This document shows, one piece after another, positions 29,029 to 37,332 of a stretch of 64,000 nt of DNA (positions within the stretch are counted from its first letter, which is position 1; each line of letters opens with the position of its first letter). Origin of the DNA: Phytophthora colocasiae. Its lineage: Eukaryota > Oomycota > Peronosporomycetes > Peronosporales > Peronosporaceae. A program made the position numbers and the translations under genes. The DNA is taken from contig JAGKQI010000004.1 in assembly GCA_018806915.1 (NCBI GenBank), positions 1-64,000 on the forward strand, written 5' to 3'. The notes below the pieces were generated by a model. The model was not told the DNA's origin and searched no databases. It worked only from the letters and a program-made list of their open reading frames with translations.

Positions 29029-30138
29029 ATGGTGCGCGTGCCCGGATCTTCTGGTGACTTCGGATATCACCGTGAGTCCCAAGAAGACGTCAAGATAAAA
29101 GAAGAACAAGGGGAAGAAGTGCCTACGAATGTTGGATCGACGGAGGCACCGACGAAAACAGAAAGATCCACGGATCAGCAGAGTTCTGGGAGGATCTCTA
29201 CTGACAGGCACGAGGCGGACCTGGATCGCAATCCAGATCTGGAAGAAAAACCTCGAATTCCTCCCAAGGCCCCTTCGAGGGCCACCGCGGATCTCGATGA
29301 GAATCGGGATCCGCACATGAGCGATAAGGAATCAGCAAAGCTGAAACCTAATCTGCTCACCAAGTCCACTGTTGCCTCAAGATCGACCAAGAAAAAGAAG
29401 ATCAAGAGCACCCGGACGAAATTGAAAGCTCCAGACTCAGAGCCAGAAGATATGATCAGCCCAGGATCGATGATCACCAAGGACGCGATCGAGCAGGCCT
29501 ATTACAGGAAGATGCTTAGCGAGACCTTGCTTAACGACCCCGTTCTTACGATCATACAAGTCCGCCAGATCGGTAACCTCACCGGCCCAGTGTCGAAACC
29601 CCGGACTAGCTCGGACCGCCTGAACGCGGTGAAGATTCTACTTGATCTGCTCCAAGAGGCTGGTTTAGTGGCTGGAGAATTCGACCCAAACTCTCTATTT
29701 GACTTGGAACTGCAAGCGATTCAATCTGCGACCCATGATCTATTCGATTCCCTCAAGATCTTGGTCGGCGAGCGCCCACTGACGCCCGATCCAGGCTATC
29801 AGACTGGATCGTCATGCTACGCGTCAGCGACCTCGGAACCAGACTCCGATAGCCCGAGAAGGCTGCAACGCATGTCGTTAGGGCCCTCCGGCGCCAAGTT
29901 CCTGAAATCGCGTATGAAGAAACAGGATACGCGATCGGTGGCTGCGAAACTGGAGGTCAAGACGCCTGATCAGCAAGAAAATCGCCGGATCCGGACGGAC
30001 CAGACCGCGCCGACGACTAATTCCACTGGATCGAGCAACAAGTTGGACGACTACTTCCAGATGGCGATGGATCGTTTCTTAAAAGAACGGAGTCTCGCGA
30101 CACCCCGGTCACCGATCAAAGGGGGAGTTGGATGTTGA
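29029..30138 (+). CDS. Gypsy-A gag ORF1, unrecognised
   Basis: ATG 29029 is the first base after the 5' LTR and opens 369 codons to the TGA at 30136-30138. The N-terminal half is Lys/Glu/Ser-rich with basic runs (STKKKKIKSTRTKLK). The second half has helical segments (ITKDAIEQAYYRKMLSETLL, RLNAVKILLDLLQEAGLVAG). It resembles no gag domain I know. Gypsy-C has an ORF in the same place (63965-62955), so an extra 5' ORF seems typical of this lineage. The stop and the next ATG lie in TGACATG, suggesting translation restart. Confidence 0.7.
   Translation: MVRVPGSSGDFGYHRESQEDVKIKEEQGEEVPTNVGSTEAPTKTERSTDQQSSGRISTDRHEADLDRNPDLEEKPRIPPKAPSRATADLDENRDPHMSDKESAKLKPNLLTKSTVASRSTKKKKIKSTRTKLKAPDSEPEDMISPGSMITKDAIEQAYYRKMLSETLLNDPVLTIIQVRQIGNLTGPVSKPRTSSDRLNAVKILLDLLQEAGLVAGEFDPNSLFDLELQAIQSATHDLFDSLKILVGERPLTPDPGYQTGSSCYASATSEPDSDSPRRLQRMSLGPSGAKFLKSRMKKQDTRSVAAKLEVKTPDQQENRRIRTDQTAPTTNSTGSSNKLDDYFQMAMDRFLKERSLATPRSPIKGGVGC
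29030..29042 (+). other. Gypsy-A candidate primer-binding site overlapping the gag ORF1 start
   Basis: TGGTGCGCGTGCC begins 2 nt after the LTR and starts with the TGG expected for a tRNA 3' end. It overlaps the ATG at 29029. Confidence 0.5.
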
Positions 30139-30139
30139 C

Positions 30140-31423
30140 ATGGAGTCCGTTACCGCCTCAGATCCTGATGCATGGGAATACGATCCGGACGATCTGGGCA
30201 TACCGAGTTCTGGTGGACAGATGTCGAGCCGAGCAGCGATCGCATCCGCGACGATCGGTCAAGGAGGATCGTCGATGATCCAGCGGGTCCGAATCTCAGC
30301 AATCTTGGATCTAAAAGATTTTGCGGGTAAAGATCTGGACGAAGATCGCGCTCGGGCCTGGATCGGTAAGGTCAAGTCAGCGTTCCAACGTGATCAGGCT
30401 ACGGAAGAAGAAAAATGCCTCACGTTTGCAGATCTGATGGCGGGACCGGCAAAGAACTGGTACAGGCAGCTCAGCCGAACGACGAAAACCAAGTGGGCGG
30501 ATCTGCTGGACAGTTTCCAGACCCAGTATTGTGGGTTAGGTATGTCGGTCGCGTGGCAATACTATCATGCTCGCAAGCGATCAGAAGAGACTCCTCTCGA
30601 TTATCTCTACCGGCTCAACGTGGCGGCTTTACGGGCTAGGCTGAAGATCAAGGATGGGAGCCCTAAGGCCCGCCGGGAACATGTAGACCACTACATCGAG
30701 ACATTGGGAGATCCGGAGTTAGCTGATCGGCTGACCCTACTCCGGCTAAGTGACGTCGATGAACTGGAGGAGGTACTTCGTGCCCGGGAACGGGCGAAAA
30801 GCAGACAGCGTAAGTCTGCGTTCGGATCGAAGTACCGACAAAAGGCACCGGCCAGCGCCCCGGCAGCACCCACCCGAGCGGTGGTACGGGCGATCCAAAC
30901 CCAAGATCCGAGCTCGGAATCGGAAGAAATATCCGGATCGGACGGATCCGATTCTGAAGGCGATCTCCGGAGGATATATCTTGCCGCGTCAGAAGACAAG
31001 CCGATCGGCACTGGGGGCGCTCCCCACCAACAGGATCAGTCGCGATCACACACGAATGCGCAAGATCGAGGCCGGATCACGGATCGTGGGGGATCAGATC
31101 GCGATCGAGGTCGCTGTTTGCACTGCGGATCGCGGAAGCACACGGATCTGGATGGCTGGAGACGTCTAACCTGTGATAAGTGCGGAAAGAGGGGCCACCC
31201 AACGGATCGCTGTCTGTATACCTGCCGTGGTTGTGGGGAGATCCATGAAGCTGGAGAATGCCCCATGGAAGAATTCTACAACCAGATCCGCAAGTGGTAC
31301 GACCCGACCCGACATGCCGGATTGTTCCCCGAGAAGGTGGAAAAGATGTTAAACCAGGACGCTCGCCGGTTTGGAAACCGGTACGAGTCGAGCGTTCTGA
31401 GTACTGCATCTATGCATATGTGA
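30140..31423 (+). CDS. Gypsy-A gag ORF2 (capsid and zinc knuckles)
   Basis: ATG 30140 opens 427 codons. The central part matches retrotransposon gag capsids (DLDEDRARAWIGKVKSAFQR, TFADLMAGPAKNWYRQLSR, LDYLYRLNVAALRARLKIK). The C-terminus has Cys/His knuckles (CLHCGSRKHTDLDGWRRLTC, CDKCGKRGHPTDRCLYTC). It would form the virus-like particle and bind the RNA. It ends with TGA at 31421-31423 and overlaps the protease frame. Confidence 0.8.
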   Translation: MESVTASDPDAWEYDPDDLGIPSSGGQMSSRAAIASATIGQGGSSMIQRVRISAILDLKDFAGKDLDEDRARAWIGKVKSAFQRDQATEEEKCLTFADLMAGPAKNWYRQLSRTTKTKWADLLDSFQTQYCGLGMSVAWQYYHARKRSEETPLDYLYRLNVAALRARLKIKDGSPKARREHVDHYIETLGDPELADRLTLLRLSDVDELEEVLRARERAKSRQRKSAFGSKYRQKAPASAPAAPTRAVVRAIQTQDPSSESEEISGSDGSDSEGDLRRIYLAASEDKPIGTGGAPHQQDQSRSHTNAQDRGRITDRGGSDRDRGRCLHCGSRKHTDLDGWRRLTCDKCGKRGHPTDRCLYTCRGCGEIHEAGECPMEEFYNQIRKWYDPTRHAGLFPEKVEKMLNQDARRFGNRYESSVLSTASMHM

Positions 31424-32394
31424 ACAAGAAATCGAGAGATCAAGATAGGGAGAATTCGGATCTGCGCGGTAATACATGTAAGTTGCATTCGTATACTGCT
31501 AAGATCGCGAGTCTTCCCCGGATCGATGAGTTCTCTCGATCTGGTGCGGAAGTGGCTCTGGATCTCAAGGAAGGAGAATCCAGGGGATATTGGAAATACC
31601 ACGCACCAGGGAAATGGTTCCGCCAAGCCAAGATCTCAGGCAAGATCAATCATGAAAGAGCGATCTTGCTCCTGGACACTGGCGCCGAGGTATCCATCTT
31701 GGATACCGCCTTTGCTCGTAAGGTTGGGTGCCACTTTGACACTAGTCAGAGACAGGAATGTGTTGGGATCGGTGATAATGTGTACACCACTGAGGGAAGG
31801 ACGAGGGTCAAGATCACGCTCGCGGGATACTTGGTCTACTTTTTCGACATCTGGATCGGGGATCTATCCGGACAAGATGCGATCCTGGGTATGGATTTCA
31901 TGATTCCGGCTGGGGTCCGGATGGACCTAGCGAAGGGCTCGATGTGCTTACCTAATGAAGTGGGGATCCCACTTAGTGGTCGCAAGAGATTATACGGGGA
32001 GAAGGTAAGATCGGTAAAATTGGAGGAAGATCTACATATCCCAGTTGGGGCATCCGAAGAGACCGCGTCGAGAGTGAAATTATCGGCTACGGAGAAATTG
32101 TGGGTGACCAGAGGCGACCGATGGGTACCTACCGTGGTAAATGGACCCGGCCGAACTCGGTACTTGGCGATCACGAATTTGAGCGAGAAGATTTTACGAC
32201 TGGATCACCGATTACATGTCGGAATGGTACTTGATCAAGTCGGTCGGATCCCGGCGCTACATGGAATGGCAGAATCTAGCTCTAGAAGCGACTGTGGACG
32301 CAAGACCGGAACCTCAAGAATCCGTGGAGATCCCCTTGCCGTCGGTCGAACGGCCGACCTACGCTACGCCGCGATCTATACTCCGTCGAGGTAG
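31258..32394 (+). CDS. Gypsy-A aspartic protease frame
   Basis: The frame overlaps the end of gag ORF2. It carries ERAILLLDTGAEVSILDTAF (active-site DTG) and a second strand YFFDIWIGDLSGQDAILGMD, followed by FMIPAGVRMDLAKGSM, the standard retropepsin layout. About 32270 the coding character passes to the frame of the downstream linker, so the last 40 codons here are probably out of frame. Confidence 0.8.
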   Translation: MPHGRILQPDPQVVRPDPTCRIVPREGGKDVKPGRSPVWKPVRVERSEYCIYAYVNKKSRDQDRENSDLRGNTCKLHSYTAKIASLPRIDEFSRSGAEVALDLKEGESRGYWKYHAPGKWFRQAKISGKINHERAILLLDTGAEVSILDTAFARKVGCHFDTSQRQECVGIGDNVYTTEGRTRVKITLAGYLVYFFDIWIGDLSGQDAILGMDFMIPAGVRMDLAKGSMCLPNEVGIPLSGRKRLYGEKVRSVKLEEDLHIPVGASEETASRVKLSATEKLWVTRGDRWVPTVVNGPGRTRYLAITNLSEKILRLDHRLHVGMVLDQVGRIPALHGMAESSSRSDCGRKTGTSRIRGDPLAVGRTADLRYAAIYTPSR

Positions 32395-33046
32395 GACGGC
32401 CAAGACCGATCTTGATCCTGCACCGATATCGACATTGGAATCTCGATCACCATCAACCGACGCAGCCGAAGTCAAGGTCACTTTCCTCGAACCCAAACAG
32501 GATCCCATGGACACCCCAACGATTACGATCAGTTCCGACAAGACCCCGAGTGGCGAAGCTGGGGGCGGTGAGACTGAGACGAATGAGAGCTTGCCAGATC
32601 AGGCCCCAGATCGAACAGATCGTGAGACTGAGACGAATGAGAGCTTGCCAGACCAGGCCCCAGATCGAACAGATCGGACATGCGAAGAAGAGATCGAGGT
32701 AAAAGCAGAAAAACCAGATTTTCAAATCGAGATCAAACATGTATCCGACGCTGACGCCGGCCCCACGGTTGAGGACGCCCCGATCCTGACGGCCAAGTAC
32801 GATAGACTTCGTGATCAATCAACGGATGAACCGGATCCGACATCTTTTGAAGGGATCGAGAACGCCGATCAGACCCACTTACACGAAAGTGGCGATTTTT
32901 CGGCCGAAGATCTAGCCGTTAATCTCGCAGTAGTACCAGAGATCCAGATCTCCACTACTGAAGAGGTCAGGATTGAAGATCTACAAGTAGGAAATCCGGG
33001 ATCGGCTACCCCGGAGGAGATCGAGAAACTTCGGCAGATTATTTAG
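32216..33046 (+). CDS. Gypsy-A pol linker, acidic, ends at an in-frame TAG
   Basis: The frame continues the protease polypeptide after a shift near 32230-32270 (SRRYMEWQNLALEATVD) and is Asp/Glu/Pro/Thr-rich. It includes a 54-bp tandem duplication. The TAG at 33044-33046 interrupts EEIEKLRQII before KKRHLLIGKGNA; the Gypsy-C counterpart reads through this place without a stop (KLRDILRYHRKIFLGDGNAA). It is therefore a nonsense change or a readthrough site. Confidence 0.65.
   Translation: MSEWYLIKSVGSRRYMEWQNLALEATVDARPEPQESVEIPLPSVERPTYATPRSILRRGRTAKTDLDPAPISTLESRSPSTDAAEVKVTFLEPKQDPMDTPTITISSDKTPSGEAGGGETETNESLPDQAPDRTDRETETNESLPDQAPDRTDRTCEEEIEVKAEKPDFQIEIKHVSDADAGPTVEDAPILTAKYDRLRDQSTDEPDPTSFEGIENADQTHLHESGDFSAEDLAVNLAVVPEIQISTTEEVRIEDLQVGNPGSATPEEIEKLRQII
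32570..32677 (+). repeat. 54-bp tandem duplication in the Gypsy-A linker
   Basis: Two adjacent copies encode ETETNESLPDQAPDRTDR twice, with only two base differences between them, so the duplication is recent and keeps the frame. Confidence 0.85.
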
Positions 33047-35260
33047 AAGAAGCGACATCTCCTGATCGGAAAGGGAAACGCACTTCCTCCAGCGGCCAAG
33101 GGTGTTATATGCGATATCGACGTGGGTGATGCAAAGCCGATCGCACAACGAGTCCGAAAGGTGGCGCCACAGTTTCGCGAGAAAGTATCGGATCTTATCA
33201 AAGGACTCCTAGCTGCCAAGATCATTCGGCCATCGACCTCGCCATGGGCATCTCCGATCGTGGTGATCATCAAGAAGAACGGTGTAGACATCCGACTATG
33301 TATCGATTATCGGCTGGTGAACGGTCTCACAAGGCTGATGATCTACCCGATGCCTATGATCAATGACCTGTTAGAAGATCTTGACAAGGTTCTGTGGTAT
33401 TGTTCATTAGACATGGCGAGTGGATTCTGGGTCGTATCAATGACCGATCGAGCTCGCGCGATCTCAGCTTTCATCACTCCATTTGGCCTTTTCGAGTGGA
33501 ATCGTATGCCGTTCGGGCTGAAGAACGCCCCTCAGATCTATCAACGTCTTGTGGACAACGCCCTATATGGATTTTTGAAGATCTCCCAGTCAGGGAACAC
33601 GGAAGACTCTGCAGATGTGTTTGAATCAGGGATCCCGGAGGATCCTGGTCGCCCGTCGGTTCTAGGACGGAGATCATACATCGACGATATCTTGATCACG
33701 GCTGGATCATGGGATCAAATGTGCGATCGGGTGGAAAACCTATTGGAGGCCTGTGATAAATGGAATCTCTCGATCAGTGTGGCAAAGAGCTTCTGGGGCA
33801 TGGATAAGGTAGAATATCTCGGACACAAAGTGTCGATCAATGGATTGGAGGCAAACCCGAAGGACTTGAAATCTCTGACGGATCTACCATTCCCTGGATC
33901 ACTCCGATCTATGCAATCGTTCCTTGGAAGTTTGAACTACTATAGTCGGTTCATCGAAGATTACGCGATCTATGCATCGGTCCTGTATGAACTACGTGAA
34001 GTGGAGTTCGCGGAACTGAAGAAGCGACCAGACCTACGAAAGATCATGGATAGAATGGACCCGATCACCCAAGATCCCGTCGCGCTTAAGTCGAGTCGGG
34101 ATAGATCAATAGATATCCCGACTCAAAGAAGCGATAGTACACCGGATCCTGACTTGGGGGCGATGTCTTCACCCTGTTCAAGCGAGATCGGAGCCAACCT
34201 GGGCCTAAAGACTGGCGACGAGAGGTGGGGTAGGGCACACAGGGCGTTTACAGCCTTGAAAACCAAGATCGCGTCGACCCCGATCCTTCGTCACTTCGAC
34301 ATGACGAAGTTACCCGTGGTGATCGTGTATGCTAGTGGCTGGGCGATTTCCGCCGCACTAATGCAGGAACACGACCAGATCTACCTCCCGGTCGCGTTTG
34401 CCAGCCGAACCTTGAAGACGAACGAGCTGAACTATAATGTTGCCGAAAAGGAGGTGTTGGCTCTACTTCGGATCTTGGATCTACACTACACCCTGTTGGT
34501 GGGACGTCGGATCAAGGTCCTAACCCGACACTCCACGCTTGCCTGGCTGTTCAAGTCTGCCGGCCTCCAAGGACGTCTGGGACAATGGTCTGCTCTTCTG
34601 TCTCCATGGACACTCGAGATCACGAAATTTACGAAGGGAGAGGATGCGATACTGGGGGCGATCGCTGCTAATATAACGCCTAGATCGGAGATCGACGAAG
34701 CCCTGATCGCGATCGCGCCACGAAAGGAGCCAAAACGTCGGATCCAGATGCCGATCCCCACCGTAGACCCAGATGAGGAGTTGTGGGTCATAAGTTTCGA
34801 CGGTTCGGCACTCGTGAAACGAGGAGGAGGCGCTTTCAGCGCGATCGTGTGGAGTTTGCCGGAGTGGAAAGTGATCAAGGCTAGATCGGATTATGCGGAG
34901 AGTCTTACTGTCAACAAAGCGGAATACCGTGGACTCTTGCTAGGTCTTGGCATGATCGTACAGTTAGAGCGCCGCCGTTTGGTCGTTTGTGGCGATTCAA
35001 ACCTGGTGATCCGACAAGTCCGGGGCGAGATCGACTGTAAGGCGCCAGGATTGACGTTACTGAAACAGAAAGTGCTGGATCATTTGCGGAATTGGGGAGA
35101 TCACGAGCTTGTCCATCTGAAGAGAGACTGGAATGGGAGTGCAGATAGCTTGGCGAGCGCCGCGCTGCAACGAGGAAGCGGGATCGAGGTCCACGATGAG
35201 GCAGATCGATGCGATCGGATCACCCTGAATCGACTTAATGAGGTTGATCCCTCGAGTTGA
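33047..35260 (+). CDS. Gypsy-A reverse transcriptase with degenerate first and intact second RNase H
   Basis: Directly after the TAG the same frame continues for 737 codons. RT motifs are intact: STSPWASPIVVIIKKNGVD, RLCIDYRLVNGL, SLDMASGFWVVSMTDRAR, RMPFGLKNAPQIYQRLVD and the catalytic SYIDDILITAG. The first RNase H (VIVYASGWAISAALMQ, EKEVLALLRIL, VLTRHSTLAWLF) has lost the first catalytic Asp and the Asp of the TDH motif. A second RNase H of archaeal/plant type follows with all four acids (VISFDGSALV, KAEYRGLLLGLG, VVCGDSNLVIRQ, NGSADSLASAAL). It ends at TGA 35258-35260. Confidence 0.85.
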   Translation, partial: KKRHLLIGKGNALPPAAKGVICDIDVGDAKPIAQRVRKVAPQFREKVSDLIKGLLAAKIIRPSTSPWASPIVVIIKKNGVDIRLCIDYRLVNGLTRLMIYPMPMINDLLEDLDKVLWYCSLDMASGFWVVSMTDRARAISAFITPFGLFEWNRMPFGLKNAPQIYQRLVDNALYGFLKISQSGNTEDSADVFESGIPEDPGRPSVLGRRSYIDDILITAGSWDQMCDRVENLLEACDKWNLSISVAKSFWGMDKVEYLGHKVSINGLEANPKDLKSLTDLPFPGSLRSMQSFLGSLNYYSRFIEDYAIYASVLYELREVEFAELKKRPDLRKIMDRMDPITQDPVALKSSRDRSIDIPTQRSDSTPDPDLGAMSSPCSSEIGANLGLKTGDERWGRAHRAFTALKTKIASTPILRHFDMTKLPVVIVYASGWAISAALMQEHDQIYLPVAFASRTLKTNELNYNVAEKEVLALLRILDLHYTLLVGRRIKVLTRHSTLAWLFKSAGLQGRLGQWSALLSPWTLEITKFTKGEDAILGAIAANITPRSEIDEALIAIAPRKEPKRRIQMPIPTVDPDEELWVISFDGSALVKRGGGAFSAIVWSLPEWKVIKARSDYAESLTVNKAEYRGLLLGLGMIVQLERRRLVVCGDSNLVIRQVRGEIDCKAPGLTLLKQKVLDHLRNWGDHELVHLKRDWNGSADSLASAALQRGSGIEVHDEADRCDRITLNRLNEVDPSS

Positions 35261-36977
35261 AGATCGAACTGTGCAAGTGTCGGCCGTAGCCACGCGTGCA
35301 GCCCGAGCGCGACCTGGTGCCGCTGTCCTGCGAGAGGAACTGATCCGGGAGATGCGGGTTGATCGGATCAGGCGAGCCCAGGACGAGGAGGTCTGGATCG
35401 CAGGACTAAAGAAGTACCTGGCTGGGCAGATCGCGGATCTCACTCGAGCCGAATCTGGATCCTACGCCAAGATCGCCTCCGAGTACGAGGTAGACGAACA
35501 AGATCTGCTATTTTACTGCCCACCAGGGCCGAGATCAAGTGGTGATCGCGATCGCCTGATGAGGCTTGTGGTCCCAGAAACGCTACAGCAGGATGTCCTC
35601 CACCACTACCATACGACTCTGGAAGGGGGGCATCAGGGGATCGGACGCACTTATCAGCGGATCCGAGATTATTTCCACTGGAGGGGGTTATATCGGAGCG
35701 TGCAGCGATACGTAGGCGAGTGTGTAGACTGTGAGACCGGAAAGGGGAGACCCACGATCCGGGGCGAGTCGCCTGGGAATCTGCAAGCGACATACCCATT
35801 CCAGATCATAGCGATGGATCACATACCCTCTCTGCCCAGATCCAACAAAGGCAACACCGAACTGCTGATCTGGGTCGATCTGTTCACGGGATATGTGATC
35901 GCAAAGGCCAGTTCCTCCCGATCGGCCCAGACCGTCGCGGAATCTTATGAAGAATGCGTGTTCCGCAGATTTGGAGCCAGCGAGATGATCAGGCACGATC
36001 GAGAACCGGGTTTCATGTCCGACTTCTTCAGATCGTTCAATAAGATCCTGGGGCAGCGACAACGGGCAACGATGGCCTACCGACCACAGGCCAATAGGAC
36101 TGCGGAACGGATGGTGCAAACGGCGACTAGGGCGATCAAGATGTATGTTCAAGACCTCGATCAAAAGGACTGGGATGAATACGCGGAGAGGTTGACGTTC
36201 GCTATTAACACGGCTCACGATCGGGTTCGGGGAGATACCCCTCACTATTTGGTACACGGATGGGATCCGAGATCGACGTTGGAAGCGACGATCCCGATCG
36301 GGTCGACCCGACGCCACGATCGCGATCCAAGACGGTGGAGATATCGGATTCAGAGATACTATCAGCAGTCACGAGAGCAAGTCAACGCTAGGCTGCGAGA
36401 GGCGATATCGCAAACCGAGCTGATCGACACAATGAGGACGTCGATCCGCATCAGATCGAAGTCGGATCACAAGTTTGGCTGTATCTAGATCGTGTGAAGG
36501 GAGGATATGCGCGTAAACTTGCTCACCTTTGGCACGGCCCGTTCCGTGTTGCAGAGAAGCTCAATGAATTCACGATCAAGCTGGAGATCGCGGGATCAGG
36601 TTACCATATCTTCCCAGTGGTCCATGTTTCTAAGCTAAAGCTGGTACGGAACTTTCCGGATCGACCGCAGAATCGAGTTGACGGTAGATGAAGCAGATCG
36701 GCTCGATTTTCGATGAGATCCTCCTTCCGGAAGACAGTTGGGTCCCAGATCTGACGCCGATGAGTATGAGGTCGAACGGATCTCGGACATGCGAAGTGGG
36801 AAGCGAACTCGCTATGGCCGGATCTATCGTGAATTCCTGGTGCACTGGGTCGGTTATGATGAGCCAACTTGGGTTGACGAAGCTGATCTTAACTGTGGAG
36901 CTATATTGAGCGCGTTCCTACGTGATCATGCTAACCGAAATCGGTTTGGCGTGATGCAGTCGCACGAAGAAGTGTAA
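35238..36977 (+). pseudogene. Gypsy-A integrase and chromodomain, frame-shifted near the end
   Basis: ATG 35238 overlaps the RT end by 23 nt in another frame. The HHCC finger (HHYHTTLEGGHQGIGRTYQ, CVDCETGKGRP) and core (QIIAMDHIPSLPRSNKGN, MIRHDREPGFMSDFFRSF, RPQANRTAERMVQTATRA) are in one frame to 36488. The following GPF-like module (ARKLAHLWHGPFRVAEKLNE) and the chromodomain (YEVERISDMRSGKRTRYGRI, LVHWVGYDEPTWVDEADLNC) lie in two other frames, so at least three shifts (near 36450, 36690 and 36750) break the C-terminus. Confidence 0.8.
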
Positions 36978-37186
36978 GGGAAGTCAGGCGAGGTAACAGG
37001 GTTGCCTCGCCGTGATCGAGGAAGCTGATGTGGAGGAGAATCCAGATCAGAGCGAGAGTTTTATATTTGTGTATATGCATGTGAGCAGGAAATTTGACGT
37101 TGGAAAATGGTGATCCGGAATGTCGAGATGGAGATGAAAGGGGATCACGTTCTCAAAATGATGGAGTACGATGGGAATGGCTGTTG

Positions 37187-37245
37187 GAATGGAGATTACG
37201 AGAATCACGAGTGGAGATTATGAGAGTTACGAATGGAGATGGAAG
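37187..37245 (+). repeat. 22-bp imperfect purine-rich tandem repeat
   Basis: Units beginning GAATGGAGATTACGAGAAT occur two and a half times in the 355-bp stretch between the chromodomain and the antisense ORF. The rest of 36978-37332 holds no visible gene. Confidence 0.7.
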
Positions 37246-37332
37246 AATGCAGAACGGCCCTGGATGGGGTTCCGAATCCGAACTCGGGGAGAAGCCCCGA
37301 GCCTTGCTGCAGGTGATCGAAGTTAGCACGAC

